Assembly: GCF_009758175.1 (NCBI RefSeq)
Contig: NZ_WRPM01000077.1
Span: 1-46,871 of the forward strand
DNA length: 46,871 bases
From: Nesterenkonia alkaliphila
GTDB taxonomy: Bacteria; Actinomycetota; Actinomycetes; Actinomycetales; Micrococcaceae
Reading direction: 5' to 3'
Part shown: piece after piece, positions 15,535-24,298 of the stretch
Layout of the letters: the number at the start of each line of letters is the position of its first letter
Numbering within the stretch: the first letter of the stretch is position 1
The notes under the pieces: generated by a model
Databases searched by the model: none
What the model saw: only the letters and a program-made list of their open reading frames with translations
What the model was told of the DNA's origin: nothing
Program-made: the position numbers and the translations under genes

Positions 15535-16570
15535 GTGCCTCGGCAGTATCGCGCAGTCGGCTGAGGGCGCGCATTGCCTCGGCCTCACCGAGTCCCGCCA
15601 TCAGCTGCCGGTGCCGCACTCCATAGGGCGTAAGGACAAAGGCAGCCAACGACGACGCCGGCATCCCCAGTTCCTGCCAGGGTCCGGTAAGGCGGTCGGC
15701 CAGCTGGGAAACCTCCGGCAAGGAGCGCGCGCCCGGCTCATCAGGGCGCAGCAGAGAGGCCAGGACCTGGGCACCGGACTCGACCAACTCCGCGGTGCGT
15801 TCCCAGTCCGCAGCCTGTGCCCGGTGCACCGGCAGGGCGAAGCCGTTGACGGTATTCCCACTGCCGGCGTGGAAGTCCTCGATATGCTCCGGCTCTGCAG
15901 GCTGCCCCAGGTCCAGGATCACCGCATCGGCGCCGGAGGCTCGGAGAGCTGAGATGAGGGTGCCCAGCAGCTGCCAGGTCTCCTCCCGGGGCAGCGACCG
16001 GATGGTCTGGTATCCGCTGACCGTGGGCACGCTGCCGGTGCGCACCCGCTGGTACTGCGGCTCCAGGATCGTCACCGTTAGAGCCCGGGGCCGTACTGAG
16101 CGCAGCACATGCTGCAGATGACTGGTGGCCCCGAGCGCTAGTGACTCCGCCAGATCCCGGCGCGCCCCGTGGTCGATGAGGACCTTCTCCCCGCCGGGCA
16201 GGTGCAGCTGGGCCGCCAGGCTCACCGGGCCGAGCAGCTCCAGGCTCAGCGGACCGGCAGCGGCACCCTGCTCGGCCCGCTCCCCACGCACCTCGGCCAG
16301 GGTGTCCACATCGGAACCCAGCAGCGCAGATGACCGCTGATGGTCCGCCCCGGGCCGGGGGACCAACCGCCAGCCGTAGGAGGTCAGCTCCGCATACAGC
16401 TCACTCAGCTGCGCCACCGCGCGGCCCAACAGGGAGCCATGGTGTCCGCGGGCCGGAAGTTCGGGCAGGCAGCCCAGATGCGGCGTCGTAATTTCTGATT
16501 CCATCAGTGCGCTCGCATGCCGGAAATCGGCACCGGGCAGCACTGCCGGTGCAGCGGACCGGACCGTCAC
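15512..16570 (-). CDS. MetE-like (cobalamin-independent methionine synthase C-domain-like) protein without zinc ligands
   Basis: The protein resembles actinobacterial Rv3015c-type proteins: an N-terminal VLPGADFRHA segment and then PHLGCLPELPARGHHGSLLGR, followed by a TIM-barrel-like pattern (ALTVTILEPQYQ, ADAVILDLGQPAEPEH). The zinc-binding His-x-Cys and C-terminal Cys of true MetE are not present; I see only one Cys in the whole protein. It is therefore unlikely to be a methionine synthase. The GTG start overlaps the chorismate mutase stop by 4 nt, so the two are translationally coupled. Function unknown; a link to aromatic or one-carbon metabolism is only suggested by context. Confidence 0.75.
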   Translation of the reverse strand: MTVRSAAPAVLPGADFRHASALMESEITTPHLGCLPELPARGHHGSLLGRAVAQLSELYAELTSYGWRLVPRPGADHQRSSALLGSDVDTLAEVRGERAEQGAAAGPLSLELLGPVSLAAQLHLPGGEKVLIDHGARRDLAESLALGATSHLQHVLRSVRPRALTVTILEPQYQRVRTGSVPTVSGYQTIRSLPREETWQLLGTLISALRASGADAVILDLGQPAEPEHIEDFHAGSGNTVNGFALPVHRAQAADWERTAELVESGAQVLASLLRPDEPGARSLPEVSQLADRLTGPWQELGMPASSLAAFVLTPYGVRHRQLMAGLGEAEAMRALSRLRDTAEALTEQAAA

Positions 16571-16965
16571 TTCGCTGAGGCCCAGTCAAAGGGCGCCTGG
16601 GCGTCAGGGGAGTCGCCGTCTGCATCACCGGAGAGCGCCTGATGGTGGCGGATGACCTCTTCGATGATGAAGTTCAGGAACTTCTCCGCGAACTCGGGGT
16701 CCAGATGGGCATCGGCGGCCAACCGCTTGAGCCGGGCGATCTGAGCCTTCTCCCGCCCCGGGTCTGCCGGGGGCAGCTTGTGCTTGGCCTTGAGCACGCC
16801 CACCCGCTGGGTGGCTTTGAACCGTTCGGCCAGCAGGTGCACCAGTGCGGCGTCGATATTGTCGATCGAGCCGCGCATGGACAGCAGCTCGTTCATGATC
16901 TCCGGATCGACGTACTTGGCGGCGTCCCCCGCCCGCGGGTCTGATGAAGCGTGCTCGGTGCTCAT
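16567..16965 (-). CDS. Chorismate mutase (AroQ-type)
   Basis: Converts chorismate to prephenate, the first step to Phe and Tyr. The 132-aa cytoplasmic protein is all helical with the CM_2 pattern: MRGSIDNIDAALVHLLAERF, then RVGVLKAKHKLPPADPGRE, then a C-terminal helix FLNFIIEEVIRHHQAL. The ATG at 16965 is chosen because TAGAGT lies 7 nt upstream and the protein then begins in the usual place; the frame continues to 17058 but that part covers operator-like sequence. First gene of an operon with the MetE-like gene. Two palindromes upstream suggest regulation. Confidence 0.9.
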   Translation of the reverse strand: MSTEHASSDPRAGDAAKYVDPEIMNELLSMRGSIDNIDAALVHLLAERFKATQRVGVLKAKHKLPPADPGREKAQIARLKRLAADAHLDPEFAEKFLNFIIEEVIRHHQALSGDADGDSPDAQAPFDWASAK

Positions 16966-16972
16966 GGGCACT

Positions 16973-16978
16973 ACTCTA
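16973..16978 (-). promoter_or_regulatory. -10 element, leaderless start of the chorismate mutase gene
   Basis: TAGAGT on the minus strand, 7 nt before the ATG at 16965, identical in hexamer and spacing to the J-domain gene promoter. Confidence 0.55.
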
Positions 16979-16996
16979 CGTACCTCCACACGTTCG

Positions 16997-17014
16997 GTGG
17001 GCACAGATGCCCAC
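16997..17014. promoter_or_regulatory. Palindrome 1 upstream of chorismate mutase
   Basis: TGGGCA-N4-TGCCCA with one extra pair on each side (18 bp in all). Its centre is at about -40.5 from the predicted leaderless start, so it overlaps the -35 region. This is a typical place for a repressor or a class II activator. It could also form an RNA hairpin after mnmA. Confidence 0.5.
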
Positions 17015-17041
17015 AGTTGACCCAGTTTCGCCCCGGATTTA

Positions 17042-17057
17042 TGGGCATTGGTGCCCA
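17042..17057. promoter_or_regulatory. Palindrome 2 upstream of chorismate mutase
   Basis: A second copy of TGGGCA-N4-TGCCCA, identical in both half-sites and different only in the 4-nt centre, 44 bp centre to centre from palindrome 1 (about four helical turns). Two matched copies argue for a protein-binding site. A terminator role for mnmA, which stops at 17101, is the alternative. Confidence 0.5.
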
Positions 17058-17100
17058 CCGCCGAGAGGAGCAGGTTCTTGAGGTGGGGTGGACGGCCCTA

Positions 17101-18219
17101 TCATGCCGGCTGGTAGTGGCGGGACCTGGCGGTATCGATAGTGGCCTGGCCCAGCACTCGGGTGTCCTGGTACATCACCGCGGTCTGCCCCGGGGCCACT
17201 CCTTTGAGCGGCTGATGAAGCTCCACCAGCAGGGGGGTCTCTTGATCCTGCTGTACTTTGGCCCGGGCGGGAACCGGGTCGGCATGGGCGCGGATCTGCA
17301 GCTGAATCTCGAACCACTCGCCGGTAGCCGCCTCAGCCACCGGGGCCCCGGCCCAGGAGTGCCTGATCCCGGTGATGATATCGACCTCCAGCAGTTCGGC
17401 GGGCCCGGCCACCACGGTGTTCTCCTTGGGCCGGATCTCCAGCACGAACCGGGGCTTGCCGTCAGGGGCCGGGCGCCCCAGCTTCATCCCGCGGCGCTGT
17501 CCCACGGTGAAGGCCTGGGCGCCCTCATGCTCACCCAACTGTTCACCCTCGGGGTTCACGATGGGCCCGGGCTGCAGGTCTATCTGCTCCGCCAGCCAGC
17601 CGCGGGTGTCCCCATCGGGGATGAAGCAGATGTCATGGGAGTCCGGCTTGCTGGCCACCGAGAGACCGCGTTCGGCGGCCTCGGCGCGCACCAAGTCCTT
17701 GGAGGGCGTATCGCCCAGGGGGAAGTAGCAGTGCGCCAGCTGCTGCTCATTGAGCACCCCGAGCACATAGGACTGATCCTTGGTCCAGGTGGCCGCCCGG
17801 TGCAGTTCACGGCCCGCCGGGCCCTCCACAATCTTGGCGTAGTGACCGGTGGCCACAGCGTCGAAGCCCAGTGCCACCGCCTTGTCCAGCAGAGCCTCGA
17901 ACTTGATCTTCTCATTGCAGCGCATGCACGGGTTGGGGGTGCGGCCGGCGGCGTACTCGGCGATGAAGTCATCCACCACATCGGCCTTGAACCGCTCGGA
18001 GAAGTCCCACACGTAGAAGGGGATGCCGAGCACCTCGCAGGCCCGCCAAGCGTCCGAGGAGTCCTCAATGGTGCAGCAGCCCCGGGAGCCGGTGCGCAGG
18101 GTGCCAGGCATGCGGCTCAGCGCCAGATGCACTCCCACCACCTCATGGCCGGCGTCTACTGCGCGGGCTGCGGCCACGGCGGAGTCCACCCCGCCGGACA
18201 TTGCTGCAAGGACCTTCAT
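17101..18219 (-). CDS. mnmA: tRNA-specific 2-thiouridylase MnmA
   Basis: Adds sulfur to uridine 34 of Lys, Glu and Gln tRNAs using ATP and sulfur from a desulfurase. The 372-aa protein has the PP-loop SGGVDS at residues 8-13, the first catalytic Cys within [14 protein letters not shown], the second in [15 protein letters not shown], and the C-terminal barrel ending [17 protein letters not shown]. The ATG at 18219 places [12 protein letters not shown] as usual at the N-terminus and has TACCGT 7 nt upstream; a longer frame to 18258 would cover the promoter. It lies downstream of the MoxR/DUF58 operon but has its own promoter. Works with the cysteine desulfurase at 12137. Confidence 0.96.
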   Translation of the reverse strand: MKVLAAMSGGVDSAVAAARAVDAGHEVVGVHLALSRMPGTLRTGSRGCCTIEDSSDAWRACEVLGIPFYVWDFSERFKADVVDDFIAEYAAGRTPNPCMRCNEKIKFEALLDKAVALGFDAVATGHYAKIVEGPAGRELHRAATWTKDQSYVLGVLNEQQLAHCYFPLGDTPSKDLVRAEAAERGLSVASKPDSHDICFIPDGDTRGWLAEQIDLQPGPIVNPEGEQLGEHEGAQAFTVGQRRGMKLGRPAPDGKPRFVLEIRPKENTVVAGPAELLEVDIITGIRHSWAGAPVAEAATGEWFEIQLQIRAHADPVPARAKVQQDQETPLLVELHQPLKGVAPGQTAVMYQDTRVLGQATIDTARSRHYQPA

Positions 18220-18226
18220 ACCTTCC

Positions 18227-18232
18227 ACGGTA
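18227..18232 (-). promoter_or_regulatory. -10 element, leaderless start of mnmA
   Basis: TACCGT on the minus strand, 7 nt before the ATG at 18219. A GGAAGG lies directly against the start codon, too close to serve as a normal ribosome site. Confidence 0.5.
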
Positions 18233-18271
18233 GCGGATACCGGCACTAGGTGCGGCAACGATGCGCGGGGA

Positions 18272-19570
18272 CTAGAGCTTTCCCGTTGCTTTCAACCGAA
18301 TGTAGGTATCGGCCAGGGCCGCAGGCAGTGCCTCGGGCGGGGCCTGGACCACCTCCACCCCCATAGCTCCCAGCTCAGCGGCCACCGCCTCAGCCTCAAT
18401 CATGGCCCGTTCGGCAGCTGCGGCAGCATAGACATCGCTGACCGTCTCACGGGCTGCGGCCCGTTCCACCAGCTCCGGATTCTGCACTGAGGCCACCACC
18501 ACACGGTGCTTCTTGGTCAGGGCCGGCAGCACCGGCAGCAGGCCCTCATGCAGAGCCGGGGAGTCCACCGCGGTGAGGATCACCACCAGTGATTTGTGCC
18601 GGCTGACCGCCGCAATCTCGCCCGGCAGCTGAGAGAAATCAGCCTCCACCAGCCCCGGCTGCACCTGGGAGGCCGCCGAGCTGAGCAGACTGAGAAAATC
18701 CCCCCGCTGTGAGGACGAGGCCGTGGCCAGCACCTCCCGGGCAAAGGCCAGGAAATCGACCCGGTCACCAGCACGGGCGGCCAGAGTGCCCACCAGCAGG
18801 GCGGCTTCCAGCCCGCCATCGAGCCGGGGCTCATCTTTGATCCGGGCCGCGGAGGTGCGTGAGGCGTCCAGGCAGAGGATCACCCGGCGGTCGCGCTCCG
18901 GCCGCCAGGTGCGCACCACCAGGTGCTGACCGGCCGCATCCTGACGGCGGGCTGTGGCCCGCCAGTCGATGGATCGCACATCGTCGCCGCGGACATAGTC
19001 GCGCAGCGAGTCGAACTCCGTGCCCGCCCCGCGGATCTGGACCGCTGTGGCCCCGTCCAGTTCACGCAGCCGGCGCAGTTTGGAGGGCAGATGTTTGCGG
19101 GAGGCGAACTCGGGCAGCACCTGCACCGTCTGCGGCACCCGGTGCACCACCTGCCGCCCGGCAAGCCCCAGCGGACCCAGCGAGCGGATGGTGAGATGCT
19201 GGCTGCTCAGCCTGCCGCGCCGGGCCGGAGTCAGCTGCACCTGCACCCGGGTGCTGCCCCCGGCGGCAACCCGGATCTTTTGCAGCGGGTTGGCTGCCCC
19301 CGCCGAGGGCTGCCAACCGTCCTTGGCCCAGCCGCGCAGGGATCGAGCCCCGTGATTCTCCAGCCGGGTGGTCACTGTGGTGTGCTCACCGGCGCGCACC
19401 GGCCGGGGCTCTTCCCGGACCACCCGGATCCTGCGCGGGGAGGCGCAGGTGAGCAGGTCTGCTGCGGCCAGTCCCAGCAGCAGCACCAGCCACAGCCAAA
19501 TCCACTGGGGCATCAGCAGCACCAGAGCAGAGGCGCCCAGCGCTGCCCAGAGGAACCGGAAGGTGATCAC
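18272..19570 (-). CDS. DUF58 domain protein with vWA-like fold
   Basis: The 432-aa protein begins with two hydrophobic segments ([14 protein letters not shown], then [16 protein letters not shown]), has a beta-rich extracytoplasmic-type region with CARDB-like strands, then the DUF58 core [20 protein letters not shown] and a vWA-like strand [14 protein letters not shown], where DASRTS resembles a MIDAS metal site. Last gene of a five-gene operon; GTG start 18 nt after the MoxR stop. Proteins of this type work with MoxR ATPases in assembling or activating envelope or metal-enzyme complexes; the client here is unknown. It ends 52 nt before the mnmA start. Confidence 0.9.
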   Translation of the reverse strand: MITFRFLWAALGASALVLLMPQWIWLWLVLLLGLAAADLLTCASPRRIRVVREEPRPVRAGEHTTVTTRLENHGARSLRGWAKDGWQPSAGAANPLQKIRVAAGGSTRVQVQLTPARRGRLSSQHLTIRSLGPLGLAGRQVVHRVPQTVQVLPEFASRKHLPSKLRRLRELDGATAVQIRGAGTEFDSLRDYVRGDDVRSIDWRATARRQDAAGQHLVVRTWRPERDRRVILCLDASRTSAARIKDEPRLDGGLEAALLVGTLAARAGDRVDFLAFAREVLATASSSQRGDFLSLLSSAASQVQPGLVEADFSQLPGEIAAVSRHKSLVVILTAVDSPALHEGLLPVLPALTKKHRVVVASVQNPELVERAAARETVSDVYAAAAAERAMIEAEAVAAELGAMGVEVVQAPPEALPAALADTYIRLKATGKL

Positions 19571-19588
19571 AACAGGTACCGCTTCCGG

Positions 19589-20556
<968 letters not shown>

Positions 20557-20560
<4 letters not shown>

Positions 20561-21771
20561 TCGTGACTCCTTCTCATCCGTACTGCTGCGGTGACCTGTG
20601 CCTGAAGCCCGGTCAGGGCCTGAGCATAGGACACTAGGTCTTCATTGCTGCGCACTGCGGGCCGTTCCAACAGTGCGCCTACCTCACCGGCGTCACGGCC
20701 GGCCGCCCGGGCCGCCGCCTCGGCAATGGTCTGCGGCACGGCATGCCGGCCCAGCCGCAGCAGCCGGGCCAGCCGCAGCAGATGGGCGCTGCGCAGCACC
20801 TGCGCGGTCTCAGCCACAGCATTGGCCCGCTGGTACATCCGGCCGCGCCCCTCAGCGGACTCCCCGGCGGGCACGCTGACCGGCATCGGTTCGCTCACCA
20901 CCGGCCCGTACCGGCGGCCGGCGGCGAACAGGGCGATCCCAGCGCAGAGCAGCAGCCACCAGACCAGCGGCCAGAACCAGCCGGGCAGATAGGTCAGCGG
21001 GGAGCCCCATTCATCGGCACCCACCGTATCGGCACCCGAGGGGGTGTACCAGATCAGGGTGGCGGGGGCGTCGTCCTGCCCGCCGAGGAGCCCCAGCGCC
21101 AGGGCGGCGTTGCCGGCATCTGTGATCCGCTGGTTGGTGAATGCCTCAGGCGCGGTGAACGCCAGTCCCGAGGGGGTCTCTGCCAGCAGGAACGACTCGC
21201 CGTTGCCCAGTGGGAAGCAGCCGGTCTGGGCAGTCAGGGAGCCACCCGGGGTCTGCACGGACTCCGCAGCACCGGCCGCCGGATGCGTGCACTGCCCGCC
21301 GGCGGCCAGCTCCTGCGGTGTTCCGGCCGCCCCGGTGGGTACCGCCGGACCGGGCTGGACCTCGGGGCCCAGCAGCTGGCTCAGCAGCACGGTGTCAGCA
21401 CTGAGCCAGAGCACCTCCCGGCCGCTCTCCCACTCAGCCTGCAGTTCCTGGAGGAACTGCTGCTCCGGCTCGAAGCCCCGGACCAGTACGACGACGCCCG
21501 CATCTGGCTCCTCAGCCAGTGCCTCCCGGGTGATCTCGGCTGAGTAGGTCCGGCGGATCTCCACTCCGGCATGATCGGCCAGCACATTGGCCAGGGCCGC
21601 ATAGCCGTCCAGATCAGTGTTCTCAGTGCCGTAGGTCTCAGTGTCGGAGGTCTCCAGCAGCTGGCTGAGCAGCCCTAGCAGCAGCACCCCCACCAGGAGA
21701 AATATCCAGAATTTCCAACGGGCGGCGGCTGAGCGGGCTGCGGAGCCGGCTGAGGCGGCGGTGGCGGTCAC
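20557..21771 (-). CDS. DUF4350 domain membrane protein
   Basis: The 404-aa protein has an N-terminal transmembrane helix (WIFLLVGVLLLGLLSQLL), then a DUF4350 domain with the pattern NTDLDGYAALANVLADHAGVEI and VVLVRGFEP. A second helix pair lies near residues 275-300 (FWPLVWWLLLCAGIALFAAG), and the cytoplasmic tail is Arg/Ala-rich. The extracytoplasmic domain has two Cys (GGQCTHP, TGCFPLG) that could pair. GTG start overlapping the DUF4129 stop by 4 nt. DUF4350 is regularly found with MoxR, DUF58 and DUF4129 genes; the role is not known. Confidence 0.85.
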
Positions 21772-22412
21772 TGCGGAGCCACCAGCCTCGGCCCGGAGAT
21801 GCTGGTCTGGGACTGGGGCTGCTCGCCCTGCAGCTGGATCTCCAACTCACGCAGGAAGCCGTAGTCCTGACTGCCCAGCCGAGCAGAGCTGTAGGCGGAG
21901 CGGTTGAAGAGTTCGGCGGCGCTCTGCACACCTGCCGAGTGGGCCGGATAGGAGGCTGCGATGCGCTGGGCGATCTCTGTGGCGGTGCGCCCCTTTTGTT
22001 CCGGCACTGCACCACGCTCCTCGGCGGCCCGGACCAGGGCGCGGAAGATCTCTTGGACCGCGGCACTGTAGTCCCCGCTGCGGGCATGGCCCTCAGCTCG
22101 GGCACGGAGCTCAGCGGCGGGGACGGCCGGATCGATCCGCAGCGCCTGTTCGGCAACACTGGAGCGCTGCAGGCGGGGCCGGACCAGCGCCAAGATCAGC
22201 ACTGCCGCGGCGAGTACAGCAGCCAGCACCAGCAGCGGGCCGTAGGGAACGCTGACCCCGCCGAAGTTCACTGTGCTCTCGTTGAGCCAAGCGATGAAGT
22301 CATCCACCGCCTGGCGCAGCGGGCCGGTGAACTCGCGCTGATAGGAGCCCGAGGCCAGCTCCTCCTCAAGCAGCCGGCGGGCCTGATCCCGGTCGTGGAG
22401 TTCGGTGCTCAC
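21768..22412 (-). CDS. DUF4129 domain membrane protein
   Basis: The 214-aa protein has one central transmembrane helix (YGPLLVLAAVLAAAVLILALV) and a C-terminal cytoplasmic helical domain with GDYSAAVQEIFRALVRAAEERG and TATEIAQRIA, typical of DUF4129, a region often linked to transglutaminase-like proteins. No catalytic residues are seen. The GTG start overlaps the upstream stop (GTGA) and its stop overlaps the DUF4350 start. Second gene of the operon. Confidence 0.82.
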   Translation of the reverse strand: MSTELHDRDQARRLLEEELASGSYQREFTGPLRQAVDDFIAWLNESTVNFGGVSVPYGPLLVLAAVLAAAVLILALVRPRLQRSSVAEQALRIDPAVPAAELRARAEGHARSGDYSAAVQEIFRALVRAAEERGAVPEQKGRTATEIAQRIAASYPAHSAGVQSAAELFNRSAYSSARLGSQDYGFLRELEIQLQGEQPQSQTSISGPRLVAPQ

Positions 22413-23476
22413 CGCCGGGCACCGCCCAGGGGTGCCATGTGGGCAGCGGTATGCTCCGGTGAGCCGGGCAGCTCGACCGCAGTGCTGGCGGCGTCGATGA
22501 GCAGCACATCCAGGGCTTCCCGGCGGAACCGGGAGTTCAGGTACATCAGGGCCAGAACTGTGCCCACCAGGGCTGCCAGCAGGGTGGTGAGCACCACGTC
22601 ATAGGCGTGGCTCAGTCCCAGGATCAGCAGCACCAGCAGATCATCCTGCCCCTGGGCGGAGACCCAGGCCAGTTCTGCGCCTACGCCGGCCACCAGGCCC
22701 GCCGGCAGCGAGGTGATCACCAGCACCACACCCAGCATCAGGTAGAGCAGCGCCACTGTTCCGATATGCCGCCACCACAGCCCGCGGTTGAGCTGGAAGG
22801 AGCGGGTGATCGCGCTGAAGGCGTTGCGCCGTTCCACTACGATCGCCGCCGGGCCGAACATGAAGGCTGCGGTGAGCCAGCACAGCAGCAGGAAGAGCCC
22901 CGGCAGGACCAGCAGCAGACCCAGCCCGAATGTCACCAGGACCAGCAGGAACGACAGGACCACTATGATCGCCGCGGCGACCCCGAGCAGCACCATCAGC
23001 ACCAGGATGTGCAGCACCAGCCAACCCAGCCGACCCGCCCGCAGGGTGAGGGTCTGACCCAGGGTGGTGGGCAGGCCATATGCCGCCCGCAGGGCCGGAA
23101 TGGCCAGCAGCCCGATGGACAGGGCCAGGATGAGGTTGCCCACCAGGGTGATCACAGTGGTCAGCAGCACCAGCCCGCCCTCGCTCAATGCGGCCAGGGC
23201 GACCTCCTGGTTCTCGAAGGCCAGCGGGTCGGTGAGCCACCGGATATAGGCCTCGGATGGCATCAGCACCATCATCAGCACTGAGACCACAAAGTTCAGC
23301 AGTCCCGCCAGGAAGGGTAGGCCCAGAACAGCCCGGGGATTGCGGCGAATCACGGAGAAGGCGCCCAGGAAGACCTCGTCCTGGGCCAGTGGGCGCAGCG
23401 GATAGACCGCACCGGGGTGCGGCGCCGCTGGGTCAGCGGCGGCACCTGCCGGAGAGGGCGTCCTCGTGCTGCTCAT
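22409..23476 (-). CDS. Polytopic membrane protein, first gene of the MoxR operon
   Basis: The 355-aa protein begins with a Pro/Ala-rich cytoplasmic tail followed by about six long hydrophobic segments (for example VLGLPFLAGLLNFVVSVLMM and ILVLMVLLGVAAAIIVVLSF). The sequence style (EVFLGAFSVIRRNPRAVLG, then ERRNAFSAITRSFQLNRG) matches proteins annotated as having a glycerophosphoryl diester phosphodiesterase membrane domain, a label for the membrane part only; no phosphodiesterase domain is present. The ATG is preceded by GGGGTGGA. All five genes of the operon overlap or lie within 18 nt of each other. Confidence 0.78.
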   Translation of the reverse strand: MSSTRTPSPAGAAADPAAPHPGAVYPLRPLAQDEVFLGAFSVIRRNPRAVLGLPFLAGLLNFVVSVLMMVLMPSEAYIRWLTDPLAFENQEVALAALSEGGLVLLTTVITLVGNLILALSIGLLAIPALRAAYGLPTTLGQTLTLRAGRLGWLVLHILVLMVLLGVAAAIIVVLSFLLVLVTFGLGLLLVLPGLFLLLCWLTAAFMFGPAAIVVERRNAFSAITRSFQLNRGLWWRHIGTVALLYLMLGVVLVITSLPAGLVAGVGAELAWVSAQGQDDLLVLLILGLSHAYDVVLTTLLAALVGTVLALMYLNSRFRREALDVLLIDAASTAVELPGSPEHTAAHMAPLGGARR

Positions 23477-23611
23477 TCCACCCCGTCCACGCTGAAGCAG
23501 TCTGCCAGTTCCGGGTTCAACTCTATCCCCTCATATATCCTGGGGTGTCAGCGGGTGCGCGTGCTGGGTCGGTGCACCGTAATGGGCAATATGTGAGGAA
23601 GGACAGCAGCC

Positions 23612-24298
23612 ATGAAGGCCAAGATTCTGGTGGTCGATGACGACGAGGCGCTCTCCGAGATGATCGGGATCGTGCTGCGCAACGACGGCTTCGAACCCAC
23701 CTTCTGCGCCACCGGGGACGGAGCACTGGAAGCCTTCCGTGCCGCAGATCCTGACCTGGTGCTGCTGGACCTGATGCTGCCCGGCAAGGACGGGATTGAG
23801 GTGTGCCGGGAGATTCGTGAGGAGGCCGATACTCCCGTGGTGATGCTCACCGCCAAATCCGATACTGCTGATGTGGTGCGCGGGCTGGAGGCCGGAGCCG
23901 ATGACTATGTGCCCAAACCGTTCAAACCCGCTGAGCTGGTGGCTCGGGTGCGCGCACGGCTGCGCACCCCGGAACCGGCGGCCCGTCCGGACGGCGAGAC
24001 GCTCACCATCGGCGACCTGACCATCGACGTGGCCGGCCATGAGGTCCGCCGCGGCGACACCAAGATCTCGCTGACCCCCCTGGAGTTCGACCTGCTGACC
24101 ACCCTGGCGAAGAAGCCCTGGCAGGTGTGGAACCGGGAGATGCTCCTGGAGGAGGTCTGGGGCTACCGCCACCAGGCGGACACTCGTCTGGTCAACGTGC
24201 ATGTCCAGCGGCTGCGCTCCAAGGTGGAGAAGGACCCGGAGAACCCAGAGATCGTCCAGACGGTGCGCGGCATCGGGTACAAGGCCGGCGGTGGCTGA
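23612..24298 (+). CDS. mtrA: Response regulator MtrA
   Basis: OmpR/PhoB-class response regulator that controls cell-wall and division genes in actinobacteria. The 228-aa protein has a receiver with acidic pocket DDDE near residue 10, phospho-acceptor Asp53 in LLDLMLPG, and the conserved Lys in VPKPFKP. The C-terminal winged helix has WNREMLLEEVWGYRHQADTRLVNVHVQRLRSK split over its recognition helix. The ATG has GAGGAAGGA 8 nt upstream. It overlaps mtrB by 8 nt. The 135-nt divergent region with the MoxR operon contains a TATCCT hexamer near 23536 as a weak -10 candidate. Confidence 0.96.
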   Translation: MKAKILVVDDDEALSEMIGIVLRNDGFEPTFCATGDGALEAFRAADPDLVLLDLMLPGKDGIEVCREIREEADTPVVMLTAKSDTADVVRGLEAGADDYVPKPFKPAELVARVRARLRTPEPAARPDGETLTIGDLTIDVAGHEVRRGDTKISLTPLEFDLLTTLAKKPWQVWNREMLLEEVWGYRHQADTRLVNVHVQRLRSKVEKDPENPEIVQTVRGIGYKAGGG

